Below are positions 46,000 through 55,615 of a stretch of DNA of 64,000 nucleotides, piece by piece. Under the pieces are notes generated by a model, which ran no database searches, had not been told where the DNA came from, and worked only from the letters and a program-made list of their open reading frames with translations. The translations under genes were made by a program, and so were the position numbers. Source of the stretch: Gemmatimonadales bacterium (GTDB lineage Bacteria > Krumholzibacteriota > Krumholzibacteriia > LZORAL124-64-63); the NCBI GenBank assembly GCA_019038745.1, contig JAHOYV010000070.1, positions 1 to 64,000 of the forward strand. Direction: 5' to 3'. Position 1 is the first letter of the stretch, and the number at the start of each line of letters is the position of its first letter.

Positions 46000-46626
46000 A
46001 TGCAGATAATCAATGGCAGGACTGGGTGGATCGAGGTCATCTGTGGTCCCATGTTCAGCGGCAAGAGTGAGGAACTGATCAAAAGAATTCGCCGGGCCCA
46101 AATCGCCAAGCGTCGTGTGCAGATATTCAAACATGGCAGCGATGTCCGTTACGATGCGACCAGCATCGTCTCACACAGCCAGCAGAGCCTGCCCGGGACA
46201 GCCGTCAGTAATGTGAACGACATCATGGACCTGGTCGACGACCGCACAGAGTTGGTGGCCATTGATGAGGCCCAGTTCTTTGAACTCGATATTCTCTCGG
46301 TAACGAACAAACTGGCCAACCAGGGCAAACGAGTCATCGTGGCAGGCTTGGATCTGGACTACCGGGGGCGTGCCTTCGGTCCCATGCCAGAGCTGATCTG
46401 TTCGGCGGAGTACGTCACCAAGCAGTTGGCCATTTGCATGGAATGCGGAGAACCAGCCAACTTCACTCAGCGTCTTACGAAAGACACGAGTCAGATAGTC
46501 GTTGGCGCATCAGAGACCTACGAGGCCCGCTGCAGGCGTCACTTCGAGCCACCGGAGTTTGAATCAGAGGTTGAGGACAGAGAGATTCAAAGCCCCTCTT
46601 CCCGGGAGCATTCAAACGAAGCCTGA
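46000..46626 (+). CDS. tdk: Thymidine kinase
   Basis: Salvage kinase that phosphorylates thymidine (and deoxyuridine) with ATP. Walker A GPMFSGKS at 16-23, the lasso-lid substrate region with YRGRAFGP, Walker B-like VAIDEAQFF near 87-95, and a zinc site starting CMECG with a later Cys and His near CRRHF. The 208 residues include an acidic extra tail of about 20. GGAG precedes the ATG. Convergent with the HDOD gene, 27 bp apart. Confidence 0.95.
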   Translation: MQIINGRTGWIEVICGPMFSGKSEELIKRIRRAQIAKRRVQIFKHGSDVRYDATSIVSHSQQSLPGTAVSNVNDIMDLVDDRTELVAIDEAQFFELDILSVTNKLANQGKRVIVAGLDLDYRGRAFGPMPELICSAEYVTKQLAICMECGEPANFTQRLTKDTSQIVVGASETYEARCRRHFEPPEFESEVEDREIQSPSSREHSNEA

Positions 46627-46653
46627 CCCCCATTAGTTCATGGTTGGTAAATA

Positions 46654-48657
46654 TTAGTTGAAGAAGTGCGGGTCAATTTTCAGCTTGGCGGCTTCAGCCT
46701 TCAGATCCTCTAGTTGTGCATGTGAAATGTTCAGAAATTTGGCGGCAGCGCTCAGCACTAACGGAGGCGGACCTTGGTCGGTTTCCGTTGTATCTTCATT
46801 ATCTCCAGTCACGACTTCCTGCTGATTTTCTTCAAGGCTGCACCAGGCGATCTCCTCTCCCAGAGCGATCATGGCGGCATATTGAATATTCTTGGCCTCG
46901 GGATTCAAGAAATCATGATGCCAGCGGACTGCTTCCTCCAAATCCTGGCTCAGGTTCCATTCCTTGATGAGAATGGCGCCCAGTTCCCCGTGGTCAAAGC
47001 CAAGAGAGTTCTGTTCCACCTCGTGGTACGGTTTTCCCGAAGTCTCGGATTCCACCTGGATCTCCTGAAACAGAATCGGTTGGCTGCGGGCCAAAACCAG
47101 TTGCCCAATGTTCTGCATGAGCCCACCAATGAAAACCGCCTCAGCATCCATCCGGCCAAGAGCCTGGGCGACCAGTTGACCCGCCATGGCTGAAAGGACC
47201 GACTGGGACCATACCTTTTTGTACATCAAACCAGCCCCTGGTGACAAGAATACCGACCGAGCGGCCGTTACGAGGGTCCAGTTGCGGATGGTTACAAAAC
47301 CCAAACGCACGATCGCCTCGCTGACGTTTCGAATCTCCCTCACCGCTCCGTAGAATGGGCTGTTGGCGATGCGCAGAACCTTGGCCGTCAAAGCCTGGTC
47401 CATGGCCAAGGCCCTCTCCAGGCGAGTAGCAGTAGTGCGAGGATCCTCTATCACGGCCATGATGTGGCAAGCTGCCTTGGGTAAGGCAGGCAGCTCTCCA
47501 CTGTGATTAAGAATCATCTCCGGGGTCAGGCCATCGTGCTTCCCGGGAAGTTGCGGTTCCAAAACATCCACTTCATCCGCCGGTGTCCCTTCCGGATCCG
47601 GGCCGGAAACAGGATGGCTTTCCGATTTGGCCTGAGCATCAGGGGTCATTGTGGTTTTGGCAGCCGGTTCAGAGTCATCCAATGCGTCCTCTTCCTGAAG
47701 AGGCAAAGAAGGAACTAGAGGAATCTGAACTGGTTCCTTGACTTCAACCGGGGAGGATACGGTGGTCACGGCGAATGGATCAATGTCCAACTCAGCCAAT
47801 TTCTCCCGTGATTCCTTCGACTTTTCCGGTGAGAGCTTCGCTTGATCAAGGGAGCCTTTAAGGCGGGATTGAGCGTCCCGACGACGGTGCAATTCCGCTT
47901 GGCGAATTCTAGCCACTCGTCCCTGGGGAGACCTTATCCCTTTGTTCAACAATTGCATTCTGGAAAGGGCGAAGTGAGCCAGGACTTCGGCCACTACCAG
48001 GAATTTTTCCGTGCTCTGGTCACCATCCAGATAGAGGAAAGTATTCCAGTGGTTCTGGGAAGGCAGGGGCAGAATGATGATCTGGCGGTCCCGACTCCCG
48101 CGCCCCAGCATCAAAGTCAAATCCAGGGGGAAGTGTTGTACCGGTACAGGCCCGCAATACACCGTGGCCTCTTCACCAGTTGCTTCGAAAATTTCCGGCT
48201 TCTTGCAGTGGATCGGAGCCCGTCCATCCGTACGTTTTTTCTTCGCTTCATTCGGCATCTTGATGTTTTTTTCCATGAACACCTGCAGCCCGCTGGTCCA
48301 CCGTTTCAGAAGCAGAAGCCTGAGCCCTGTTTTATCCGCCAGGCGTGCAAAATACTCGGGAAAGGACTTGTGCTTGGAAAACAACGAAATCTCTGCAATT
48401 CCAGCTTGTAAAAGGGATAATTGGTCCGCATTCAAATCGCCGTGTGGGCCGGGCTCCGGCATAGACTTTTCCTGATTGACGTCTGAATGACTGGCGACCC
48501 CGGTATCAATTGGAGCTGGCGAATCTACACTTTCCACTTTATTGGGAAAAGCTTGGCCAGGGCTTGGGACCTCCTCAGTGGTCAATTCCTTGACCCTGGA
48601 TTGGAGCGAGCCCAAGGTTTCCATGATTTCCGCTAATTCTGCGGTCTTTTCGGCCAA
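46654..48657 (-). CDS. HDOD domain signalling protein
   Basis: A 667-residue cytoplasmic protein with a C-terminal HDOD domain (about 385-590), a degenerate HD-like fold used in signal networks and motility or stress control. The N-terminal part has a coiled coil (about 1-25), an unrecognised globular section (about 80-260, perhaps GAF-like), and an acidic, Pro-rich linker (about 280-380). HDOD landmarks include LPALPKAACHIMAVIEDP, LRIANSPFYG and GLMQNIGQLVL. Partner unknown. The start is TTG at 48657 with AGG upstream; an ATG at residue 12 is possible. Confidence 0.85.
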   Translation of the reverse strand: MAEKTAELAEIMETLGSLQSRVKELTTEEVPSPGQAFPNKVESVDSPAPIDTGVASHSDVNQEKSMPEPGPHGDLNADQLSLLQAGIAEISLFSKHKSFPEYFARLADKTGLRLLLLKRWTSGLQVFMEKNIKMPNEAKKKRTDGRAPIHCKKPEIFEATGEEATVYCGPVPVQHFPLDLTLMLGRGSRDRQIIILPLPSQNHWNTFLYLDGDQSTEKFLVVAEVLAHFALSRMQLLNKGIRSPQGRVARIRQAELHRRRDAQSRLKGSLDQAKLSPEKSKESREKLAELDIDPFAVTTVSSPVEVKEPVQIPLVPSLPLQEEDALDDSEPAAKTTMTPDAQAKSESHPVSGPDPEGTPADEVDVLEPQLPGKHDGLTPEMILNHSGELPALPKAACHIMAVIEDPRTTATRLERALAMDQALTAKVLRIANSPFYGAVREIRNVSEAIVRLGFVTIRNWTLVTAARSVFLSPGAGLMYKKVWSQSVLSAMAGQLVAQALGRMDAEAVFIGGLMQNIGQLVLARSQPILFQEIQVESETSGKPYHEVEQNSLGFDHGELGAILIKEWNLSQDLEEAVRWHHDFLNPEAKNIQYAAMIALGEEIAWCSLEENQQEVVTGDNEDTTETDQGPPPLVLSAAAKFLNISHAQLEDLKAEAAKLKIDPHFFN

Positions 48658-48896
48658 GAGGGTGCCTCACTGTCGCCGACCGGAGGAGAATTCCGGGCAA
48701 CCATTGCCTTTAATTCTCAGGTCCGATAAATCCCAATACTTTATTATTCGGCAGGGTTCCAGGACCATTAACCAATGTTTTCCTGGCGTGAGGTGTGAGA
48801 AACGGGATTTTGCCAGGTCCATTGCAAGCAATCGACCCAACACAACTTCAATGACTTGGGAATCACGGCGATCGAAGTTCAGGCTGAACAGGCGAT

Positions 48897-51611
48897 TTAC
48901 CGACTCTGAGAGGAAGTGTCCTCCCCACGGGATCGGTTAAGACGGACCTCCTCCAGGCTCTCCGAATGAACCCAACCAACCCATGCTCCCCCCAGACCGA
49001 TGCGGCACCAATCCTCCCGCTCACTTTCGATCATCATGGTCAGCCCATCGTGGATTTGAAAAAGAACAGGAAAGGACTCAGCCGGTCCCGAGCGCACTGC
49101 GGCCTCGGCAACGATTATCACTGCTTCCCTGTGGATTTCCTCGCGCTGGAAGCGCCAGGCGACAACAATGGCCGTCAGCAGGACCAGTCCGCCCAACCCC
49201 AGCAAGGCTCGACGCAGATGAGTCCCGAAGTCGTCTCGGTAAAAGGCCCAACCGGCGAGCCCTGCCAGCACCCAGACCAGGATGACCAGAAGTAGGCTCC
49301 ACTCGTCAAGAGACAGCGAGCCGATCAGGGACGAGCACTGGTCAATGAAGAGCGGCAATTGTCCGGTAGAGAGCTCCAAATCCTGGATATGCCCCCGCAC
49401 CCAGGCCAGATTCTCAGAGACATCTCCGTCTCGAGGAGAGAGTCGCCTGGCCCTCAGGTAGGAAGCTATCGCCTTGCCCAACTCACCACGTCGAGCATGG
49501 GTATTGCCCAGATTGAAATGCAGATCGGGGTCATCGACTCCTTCCTCCTTAACTCGGAGGTAGAGGTCCATAGCCAAATCAAGCTTCCCCTCGGTATAGG
49601 CCTGATTGCCTTCTGCCAGCAAGCGCGCGGGATCAATCCCGGGCGCGGGATTCTCGCTGGCTTGTGCCAGGGTTGTCGGTGGAACGGCAAGCAAAAACAA
49701 GAACATCAGGCTGCCCGCCAAAAGCCCTCCTGCCCCCTGTCCGGGGTGAACCTTTCGGTGCCTGGAATATAGGTCGGTTAAAATACCCTCCACGCTCTCT
49801 ATCATGTTTTCGGCAGCAAGAAAATCTTCCCTGCCATAACGCATTTGGTCGGCTTCAACAAGAAATTGGACCAGACGATCGCTGGCTTCAAAAGCTTCCA
49901 GAGCCGAGCAGAAGGAACGAACCTCGATCGAGGCAATGGAAGCGACCGGAGCGCCCGTGCAGTCGGCCACGAAGCGCGTGACAATCCGAGCAACGGCGTC
50001 CAGTTGCTCCATTTGCCCGCCGATAGAGGACGCTCTCTTCAATTCCTTTCTGGCCATGGATAGGGCCCGTCTCTGCCTTCGGCCGGCAGGGTCACGTAGG
50101 TCAGCGCTCTGGCGCGAGATATGGAAACGCCATAACGCCAGCAAAACCACCGGCATAACTAAGAGTACCCACCAGAACACGGAATAAACCATCGGTGCCG
50201 ATCTAATCCTCAACTTCTCTCCACCTCGATGGATAAAAGCCAAATCCTGACCGAGCCGGGCAATCTCGTTGCGGAGAAAACCGGAATCATCTTCCATACC
50301 CGTCGGCAGATCGCTGGGAGTTACGGTCAAAACGTGGGATCTGGTTCTAGCCGTCCGGTAACGACCCTGCATCCCGTCGAACCAGGAAAGCTCCACCGGG
50401 TCCAGGGTAAGAGTTCCGTCCTCGCTGGGAACTATGACTTTCTCTACAACCACCGACCCCAGCAAACGGTTGTTGTTCGGTCCACTGGAAAAATGCTCCC
50501 CAGCATGGTGCATGCGTGAGCCCTCAGGCTCTGAAACCGCCAGTCCCTTGAATCCCTTGAGGAAACCATCGCAGTCCAGTTGCACCCGCAAACCTACGGG
50601 CTCTCCTCGGGGAACCGTATCCCGATCCACCTCAGCCACCAGATCCAGTCTACTGGCTACCAGACCGGAGAATCCCTCAGGAGCCGGAGAGGGAAGATCC
50701 TTCACCTTGATAACAACAGGGCCCGTGGTCAGGACACGGGGTCCCCGGTGACGTCGAGAGCTAAAAAAACGGTCAAAGACATCGTCAGGAAATTGCAATT
50801 CAGCAGGACCTACACTCAGATCCCCGCTGTGGGTAGGAAAGATTGCGTAGCGAATCTCGGTGACGTTGTAAGCCCGGCCGGCAACCACCTTTCGGAAGTT
50901 TGATTCCGGGCCCAGATCCTCGCGCCAAAAACCTTCCGTGCGGGGAGCTATATATTTAGGATTGTTCCAGGGTTGGATCCGGCGATAGTACCTGAATCTG
51001 AGAATCACTTGCTGACCGACCCAAACCGTCGTCCGGTCGGCCTCCAGAGTAACAAAAACGTCGTCTCCGGACTGGCCGGCGTTGGATAAACCCTCCTGGC
51101 GTGAAGGTCCTGAAGCAGGTCTCTTGGCGGGGGACGCAACCCGATTTCCAGAATCCGAAGGCGGGACCGAATGGGTGGCAGAAGATTTGGTTACCCTGAT
51201 CTCGATAGGCTCGGTAAGGCACTCCTTACCTGAAGAAATAATCCTGATCGGGCCAATTGTGAAATCCTGCTCCCGATCTACGCGCAGGTAGTAGGTCTTG
51301 GCAACCGAGGCACTGCGCCGACCATTGACGAAGCTCATACTCTGATTGGTTCCGCCACCGGAAACTTGGACATCGGGCAGGGGAGGTAATTCGAACTCCG
51401 CTGACCAATCCGCATCCCCTTCCGCCGTTACGGTCAAAACAACTATCTCACCCTGCGCCACGGTATTCCGGTTAACCTCTGCCCGACAACCCAGATCCGC
51501 CAGAGCATGATCGTGGACAGTCAGAAGCGCCAAGACCAAGGCAATGAAAGGCCAAGGAGCAGACCTGCCGGGAATGAAATTCCTGCCGGAAAATACTCTC
51601 ACCGTCACCAT
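48897..51611 (-). CDS. BatD-BatE fusion (oxygen tolerance protein with TPR and SH3)
   Basis: Envelope protein of the Bat aerotolerance operon. In 904 residues: signal peptide (about 18-39), BatD beta domains (about 40-440), a membrane helix near 478-500, then TPR repeats (about 655-745, LLAEGNQAYTEGKLDLAMDL), two helices (about 765-815) and an SH3-like domain at the C-terminus (about 830-890, AAVRSGPAESFPVLFQIHDG). In other bacteria batD and batE are separate genes, so this is a fusion. Its ATG overlaps the BatBC gene's last codons by seven bases, indicating coupling. Specific function of Bat proteins is not well known. Confidence 0.85.
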   Translation of the reverse strand: MVTVRVFSGRNFIPGRSAPWPFIALVLALLTVHDHALADLGCRAEVNRNTVAQGEIVVLTVTAEGDADWSAEFELPPLPDVQVSGGGTNQSMSFVNGRRSASVAKTYYLRVDREQDFTIGPIRIISSGKECLTEPIEIRVTKSSATHSVPPSDSGNRVASPAKRPASGPSRQEGLSNAGQSGDDVFVTLEADRTTVWVGQQVILRFRYYRRIQPWNNPKYIAPRTEGFWREDLGPESNFRKVVAGRAYNVTEIRYAIFPTHSGDLSVGPAELQFPDDVFDRFFSSRRHRGPRVLTTGPVVIKVKDLPSPAPEGFSGLVASRLDLVAEVDRDTVPRGEPVGLRVQLDCDGFLKGFKGLAVSEPEGSRMHHAGEHFSSGPNNNRLLGSVVVEKVIVPSEDGTLTLDPVELSWFDGMQGRYRTARTRSHVLTVTPSDLPTGMEDDSGFLRNEIARLGQDLAFIHRGGEKLRIRSAPMVYSVFWWVLLVMPVVLLALWRFHISRQSADLRDPAGRRQRRALSMARKELKRASSIGGQMEQLDAVARIVTRFVADCTGAPVASIASIEVRSFCSALEAFEASDRLVQFLVEADQMRYGREDFLAAENMIESVEGILTDLYSRHRKVHPGQGAGGLLAGSLMFLFLLAVPPTTLAQASENPAPGIDPARLLAEGNQAYTEGKLDLAMDLYLRVKEEGVDDPDLHFNLGNTHARRGELGKAIASYLRARRLSPRDGDVSENLAWVRGHIQDLELSTGQLPLFIDQCSSLIGSLSLDEWSLLLVILVWVLAGLAGWAFYRDDFGTHLRRALLGLGGLVLLTAIVVAWRFQREEIHREAVIIVAEAAVRSGPAESFPVLFQIHDGLTMMIESEREDWCRIGLGGAWVGWVHSESLEEVRLNRSRGEDTSSQSR

Positions 51612-53449
51612 TTCTTTCCGCTGCGGGGCTTGCCCCCCTTGAGCCTTTTTTGAACTGACCTCTTCAATTCCTCTTCATCCCGATCCAGCGCATTGAGAAT
51701 CTGCATTGCCTGCTCCTGGGTGAGCTCCGACTCGTCGGGTTGCTGTTCCTGTTCCTGCTCCTGTTCCTGCTCCTGTTCCTGCTCCTGTTCCTCGGGTGCT
51801 GGCTGAGATTGCTCCTCCTGGTCCTGGTTTTCCTGATCCTGATCCTGTTCCTGTTGGTCTTGTTGGTCCTTTTGATCCTGCTGGTTCTGCTGGTCCTGCT
51901 CTTCGTTTTCCTTGTCCTGTTCTTCCTGTTCTTCCTGATTTTCCTCTTCCTGTTGCTGCTCCTGTTGTTGCAATCTACGCAACGCAGTTTCCAGATTGAA
52001 CAGGGCATCCTCTTGATCCGTTTTCAGATCCAGGGAAGATCGCAACAATTCAATGGCCGCTTTCGAATCCCCGGCAGCAAGCTGAGTCGTGCCGGCATTG
52101 TAGTAGGCCTCAGACCGCAATTCGGGATCCTCGGTCAAATTCAGGGTCCGTTCAAATTCCCGCGTGGCCTCTTCATACCGTTTCAACTGGAACAAGGTTT
52201 CACCCGTTGCCAGACTGATCAAGGGATCGTCGGGGGCCAGAACAATGGCTGATTCAAAACCCGATAAAGCCTCCTCATAGGAACCCGTCACATACAGTTC
52301 CTTCGCCCTGGCCGCCTCCGCGGTTCCCGGCGGTCGAACCCCCGCCCTGGCTTCCCCCGCTCCCGGAATACCGGAAAGAACCAGGACAAGAATCGCCAAG
52401 GGAGTACCCTTGAAGGAGCTAATCCGTTTCAGGCGGTCCGATTCCCGCGACCGGATAACCAAGCGCAAGGCGATGAACAATGTACCCAGCAAAAGGGGCC
52501 AAAAATACCGTTCCTGGAAAGCTGAGATGTGCCGATCTTCAAGGTCCCGGCGGCCCAACCGTTGCAGTTCGGCGAACAGGCGGTCTCCAGCCAGGCCATC
52601 CACGCCGATCCTGAAGGTACTGCCTCCTCCACTCAGTTGAGCCAATTTTTCCAATGAAGCCAGATCAAGCCGCGTCATCACAACGTTATCCTGCTCATCC
52701 TTCATAAACCCGGCCGAACGCCCCTGTGAGTCGGTAACCGGAATGAGGCCCCCTCCTTCATCACCCACTCCCACCGGGATTACCTTGATCCCATCTTGGC
52801 GGCAGGCCTTGGCTTCTTTTTCCCAGTTTCCTTCCAGGTCCTCGCCGTCGGTAACCAGCAGAATAGCCTGAAATGATCCGGTCGGGGAACCTTCGCGACC
52901 CTTACGCAACAAATCCCGGCTGCTAGCCAAAGCGGAGGCAATCGCCGTCCCCTGCTCAGAGAGCATATCGGGGCCAGCCATCTTCAGGAAGATATCAGAA
53001 GTACCGTAATCCAGGGTAAGAGGGCACTGCACAAAGGCCGATCCGGCAAAGAAGACCAACCCCACACGACTATCCTGTAGCCTGGCCAGGAAACTACCCA
53101 ACTCGATCTTGGCCCGGGCCATGCGGTTTGGAAGCACATCCTCGGCCAACATTGAGTTGGAAATATCCAAGGCAATGACTATGTCCGAACCGCGCTGCGT
53201 AACGGTTACTTCGCTGGCTCCCCACTGGGGTCGAGCCATGGCCAACAGGAGCAGAAACATACCGGCAAAGAATAGAAACCGCCGCCATGTAACAAGTCGC
53301 GGACTTGCGTTTTCGACGTGATCGGCAACACGCTTCCCAAGCAGCTTGCCCAAACGCCCAGTAGCCCGTCTATCGGCGGCCCGCAGCACAAGCCAAAGCA
53401 ACAGAAGTACTGGTACCAAGTAAAGCCAGATGTCCTGGGCAAACCGCAC
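51605..53449 (-). CDS. BatB-BatC fusion (VWA plus TPR, Gln/Glu-rich tail)
   Basis: Membrane-anchored protein of the Bat operon. In 614 residues: helices near 10-22 and 57-72, a von Willebrand A domain (about 85-290) with MIDAS start DISNS (95-99), a helix near 315-330, TPR repeats (about 370-490) and a tail (about 494-578) made almost only of Gln, Glu, Asp and Asn, ending basic. The VWA part equals BatB and the TPR part BatC, so the two are fused. The EQ repeats come from a 6-bp repeat tract at 51742-51793. GTG start; overlaps BatDE by seven bases. Confidence 0.88.
   Translation of the reverse strand: MRFAQDIWLYLVPVLLLLWLVLRAADRRATGRLGKLLGKRVADHVENASPRLVTWRRFLFFAGMFLLLLAMARPQWGASEVTVTQRGSDIVIALDISNSMLAEDVLPNRMARAKIELGSFLARLQDSRVGLVFFAGSAFVQCPLTLDYGTSDIFLKMAGPDMLSEQGTAIASALASSRDLLRKGREGSPTGSFQAILLVTDGEDLEGNWEKEAKACRQDGIKVIPVGVGDEGGGLIPVTDSQGRSAGFMKDEQDNVVMTRLDLASLEKLAQLSGGGSTFRIGVDGLAGDRLFAELQRLGRRDLEDRHISAFQERYFWPLLLGTLFIALRLVIRSRESDRLKRISSFKGTPLAILVLVLSGIPGAGEARAGVRPPGTAEAARAKELYVTGSYEEALSGFESAIVLAPDDPLISLATGETLFQLKRYEEATREFERTLNLTEDPELRSEAYYNAGTTQLAAGDSKAAIELLRSSLDLKTDQEDALFNLETALRRLQQQEQQQEEENQEEQEEQDKENEEQDQQNQQDQKDQQDQQEQDQDQENQDQEEQSQPAPEEQEQEQEQEQEQEQEQQPDESELTQEQAMQILNALDRDEEELKRSVQKRLKGGKPRSGKKW
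51742..51793 (-). repeat. 6/12-bp tandem repeat coding for an EQ run in BatBC
   Basis: On the plus strand alternating CTGTTC and CTGCTC units run for about 52 bases. On the coding strand they give an alternating Glu-Gln run. Unit number can change without breaking the frame. A looser run of similar units continues to about 51960. Confidence 0.85.
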
Positions 53450-53480
53450 GATGCACCAAATCCCTTTCCTTCAAGCCCAA

Positions 53481-54467
53481 TCAGGGCAACTTGCGCAACC
53501 AAGTCGCCGCTAACAATTCTTCCAGCAGGAGAAGCAACAAAGCCGGGCCGACAAACCAGGCCATCCGTTCCCTGTACCAGGTACTGATCCTTGTTTCATA
53601 GCGGGCGGTCTCCAACTCGTCGATCATCGAGAAAATATTCTGTAGAGCTTCCGGATCAGTGGCCTGGAACATGCGTCCACCGGTCATCGAAGAGATTCTC
53701 TCCAGCAGATCCAAATCAATCCTGGTTTCCACCTGGCGAGTCCTCTGACCGAATACGGGGTCGTTCACGGGGTAGGGCACTAGTCCCTGCCGGCCGATGG
53801 CTATCGAGTACACACGCACATCCAACGACTTGGCCAATTCAGCTGCAGTTTCCGGCTCAAGGGTGGGTACGTTATTAACCCCATCGGTCAGTAGGATCAC
53901 CGTTTTGCTCGGTGAATCCGAATGCTTCAAACGGGCCACAGCCGTGGCCAAACCCAGGCCTATTGCAGTGCCATCGTCTATCAAACCGACTTCGATTTCC
54001 TCCAAAAAACCCTGCAGGACCTGATGGTCCAGGGTCAGCGGACACTGGGTGAATGAACGGGCTGCAAAGACCACCAAACCGACCCGGTCGTGGGGTCTGC
54101 CGTCTATGAATTCACGGATCACATCCTTGGCTGCCCCCAATCGGTCCTGCGGCTGAAAATCCAGCGACCGCATACTGCCACTGATGTCCAGGGAGAGTAT
54201 AATGTCGATCCCGTGTCCCTCCACCTCCTCACTCATATGGGCCACCCGAGGTCCAGCGGCGGCGATCAACAGCAGAAGCAGGGCAAGACAGGAGAGCCAG
54301 GGTAACAAGCCCGATAACCGCACCCGAAGGGTTCCCGTATCGGTAGACAACAGTTGCAGGTTGGGATGACGCAACGCAGCAACATCTCCCCCCCTCTTCA
54401 TGCGCAGCCACAGCACACCAAACGCCAAGGGCAATAGGGCCAGCATCCAGGGTCGAGCAAATTCCAT
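53481..54467 (-). CDS. BatA-type VWA domain protein
   Basis: Inner-membrane protein with an extracytoplasmic von Willebrand A domain. In 328 residues: N-terminal helices (about 8-22 and 52-72), VWA domain (about 85-280) with MIDAS DISGS (94-98) and TDGVNN, and a C-terminal helix (about 303-322). It is the BatA partner of the BatB-like protein downstream. Start and upstream stop overlap by one base (TGATG), and GGGAG is well placed. Confidence 0.9.
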   Translation of the reverse strand: MEFARPWMLALLPLAFGVLWLRMKRGGDVAALRHPNLQLLSTDTGTLRVRLSGLLPWLSCLALLLLLIAAAGPRVAHMSEEVEGHGIDIILSLDISGSMRSLDFQPQDRLGAAKDVIREFIDGRPHDRVGLVVFAARSFTQCPLTLDHQVLQGFLEEIEVGLIDDGTAIGLGLATAVARLKHSDSPSKTVILLTDGVNNVPTLEPETAAELAKSLDVRVYSIAIGRQGLVPYPVNDPVFGQRTRQVETRIDLDLLERISSMTGGRMFQATDPEALQNIFSMIDELETARYETRISTWYRERMAWFVGPALLLLLLEELLAATWLRKLP

Positions 54468-55615
54468 CAGGCTCCCCCACTGGACAGCGGCCGGTAAATA
54501 CCGCCACGCGAATCGGATTCGGATTCAGCCAGGAAATCTTGTAGTATCGTCCAGGCCTTCTCCGCCCCGAGCCGCGTTTTGGGTGGGACCGGGGTCTGGC
54601 GGGGAATGATCCGCACTGCCGACATCTGATGGATCAGCTGCCCTGCTTGATTCCTGCACCAGGCCGGGTCCACAAGCTCCGGGTCGTAGCGGCGGCAGTC
54701 AGCGTCGTCAATCAGGCGGGCCAACTTGCCCGGGGCCGAACCTGGAAAGCCTCTCTCCCGGCAGGCTGAAACGATTTCCTTCCCGGTCATCTCCCTCGCA
54801 GCAATCCCATACCGGTCCGAGGCAAATCCTCGCGCAATGGAGGCCAGTTCGTTCAGAAAATCTCTTCCCCTGTTACGATCCAGGGAGCCGGAACCCAGGA
54901 GATCGCGCAAACGATCAGCGGCGACGATCCACGCCGGACTCATCGGATCCCAATCCACAAGAACCGTGGGACGGGCCCGTCGGCGCCACAAGTACCAGAC
55001 CAACAGCATGAACAGGGTCAAACCCAGAGCAACGACAACGAGGATCAGCAGATTCCATCCTCGCAATCGGGGATCCCGGATAGGCTTGATGGAGGCCAGG
55101 TCGGTTGTCTTTCCGAAAACCTGGATCACCGACGATTCGACCGGGCCGCAGAAAATAATGAAAGGGTCGGTGCGGTACACTCGAATGGGGATGAGAAGTG
55201 TTTCATTCCCGACGAAATCGCCGGCCGAGCCGGCCAACCTTTCCAGCTGATCTCCCTCCACCGATAGCGGCAACGACAACCAATCAGCCGTTGAATCCAG
55301 TCCCTTCGCATCCGGCAGAACGGACCCGGCGGGAAACTCGCATATGATTCCAGCCATCTCGCCGAACTGAACCGTGTCCGGTACCACGTACAAGGCCGAA
55401 GGAAGAATCATATCCTCGGGCCAGATCAATTCCGCACGTACAGTATCGGGAATCACCGGAGCGGGCATGGCAGGAGACATTGCCGGCCCCTGTGCAAAGA
55501 GCCCAACGGGGGCAGCCATACTCCCCCAAAGAAACAGAAGTGAAATCATCATTACAGACGGCTTCCCGGCCCGGAGGAAAGCCGGATTCATCAATGGACC
55601 AAACCGGGATGTCAT
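54467..55615 (-). CDS. BatX-like membrane protein of the Bat operon (DUF4381-like)
   Basis: A 382-residue protein with signal peptide (about 18-42), a beta-rich outer domain (about 55-180), one membrane helix (about 193-213, LVVVALGLTLFMLLVWYLW) and a helical inner domain (about 220-382). This layout and place between DUF58 and batA match the poorly studied gene found in many Bat operons. Function unknown, perhaps assembly of the VWA complex. The start overlaps the DUF58 stop as ATGA with GGAGG at eight bases. Confidence 0.7.
   Translation of the reverse strand: MTSRFGPLMNPAFLRAGKPSVMMISLLFLWGSMAAPVGLFAQGPAMSPAMPAPVIPDTVRAELIWPEDMILPSALYVVPDTVQFGEMAGIICEFPAGSVLPDAKGLDSTADWLSLPLSVEGDQLERLAGSAGDFVGNETLLIPIRVYRTDPFIIFCGPVESSVIQVFGKTTDLASIKPIRDPRLRGWNLLILVVVALGLTLFMLLVWYLWRRRARPTVLVDWDPMSPAWIVAADRLRDLLGSGSLDRNRGRDFLNELASIARGFASDRYGIAAREMTGKEIVSACRERGFPGSAPGKLARLIDDADCRRYDPELVDPAWCRNQAGQLIHQMSAVRIIPRQTPVPPKTRLGAEKAWTILQDFLAESESDSRGGIYRPLSSGGA

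Noticed and set aside
48658-48896. Promoter for the HDOD gene in the 239-bp gap
   Set aside because: The best TTGGGA-N17-TTAAAG match is too poor in the -10 to report.
51736-51960. CRISPR-like repeat array
   Set aside because: The repeats are short 6/12-bp coding units without spacers, inside the BatBC gene.
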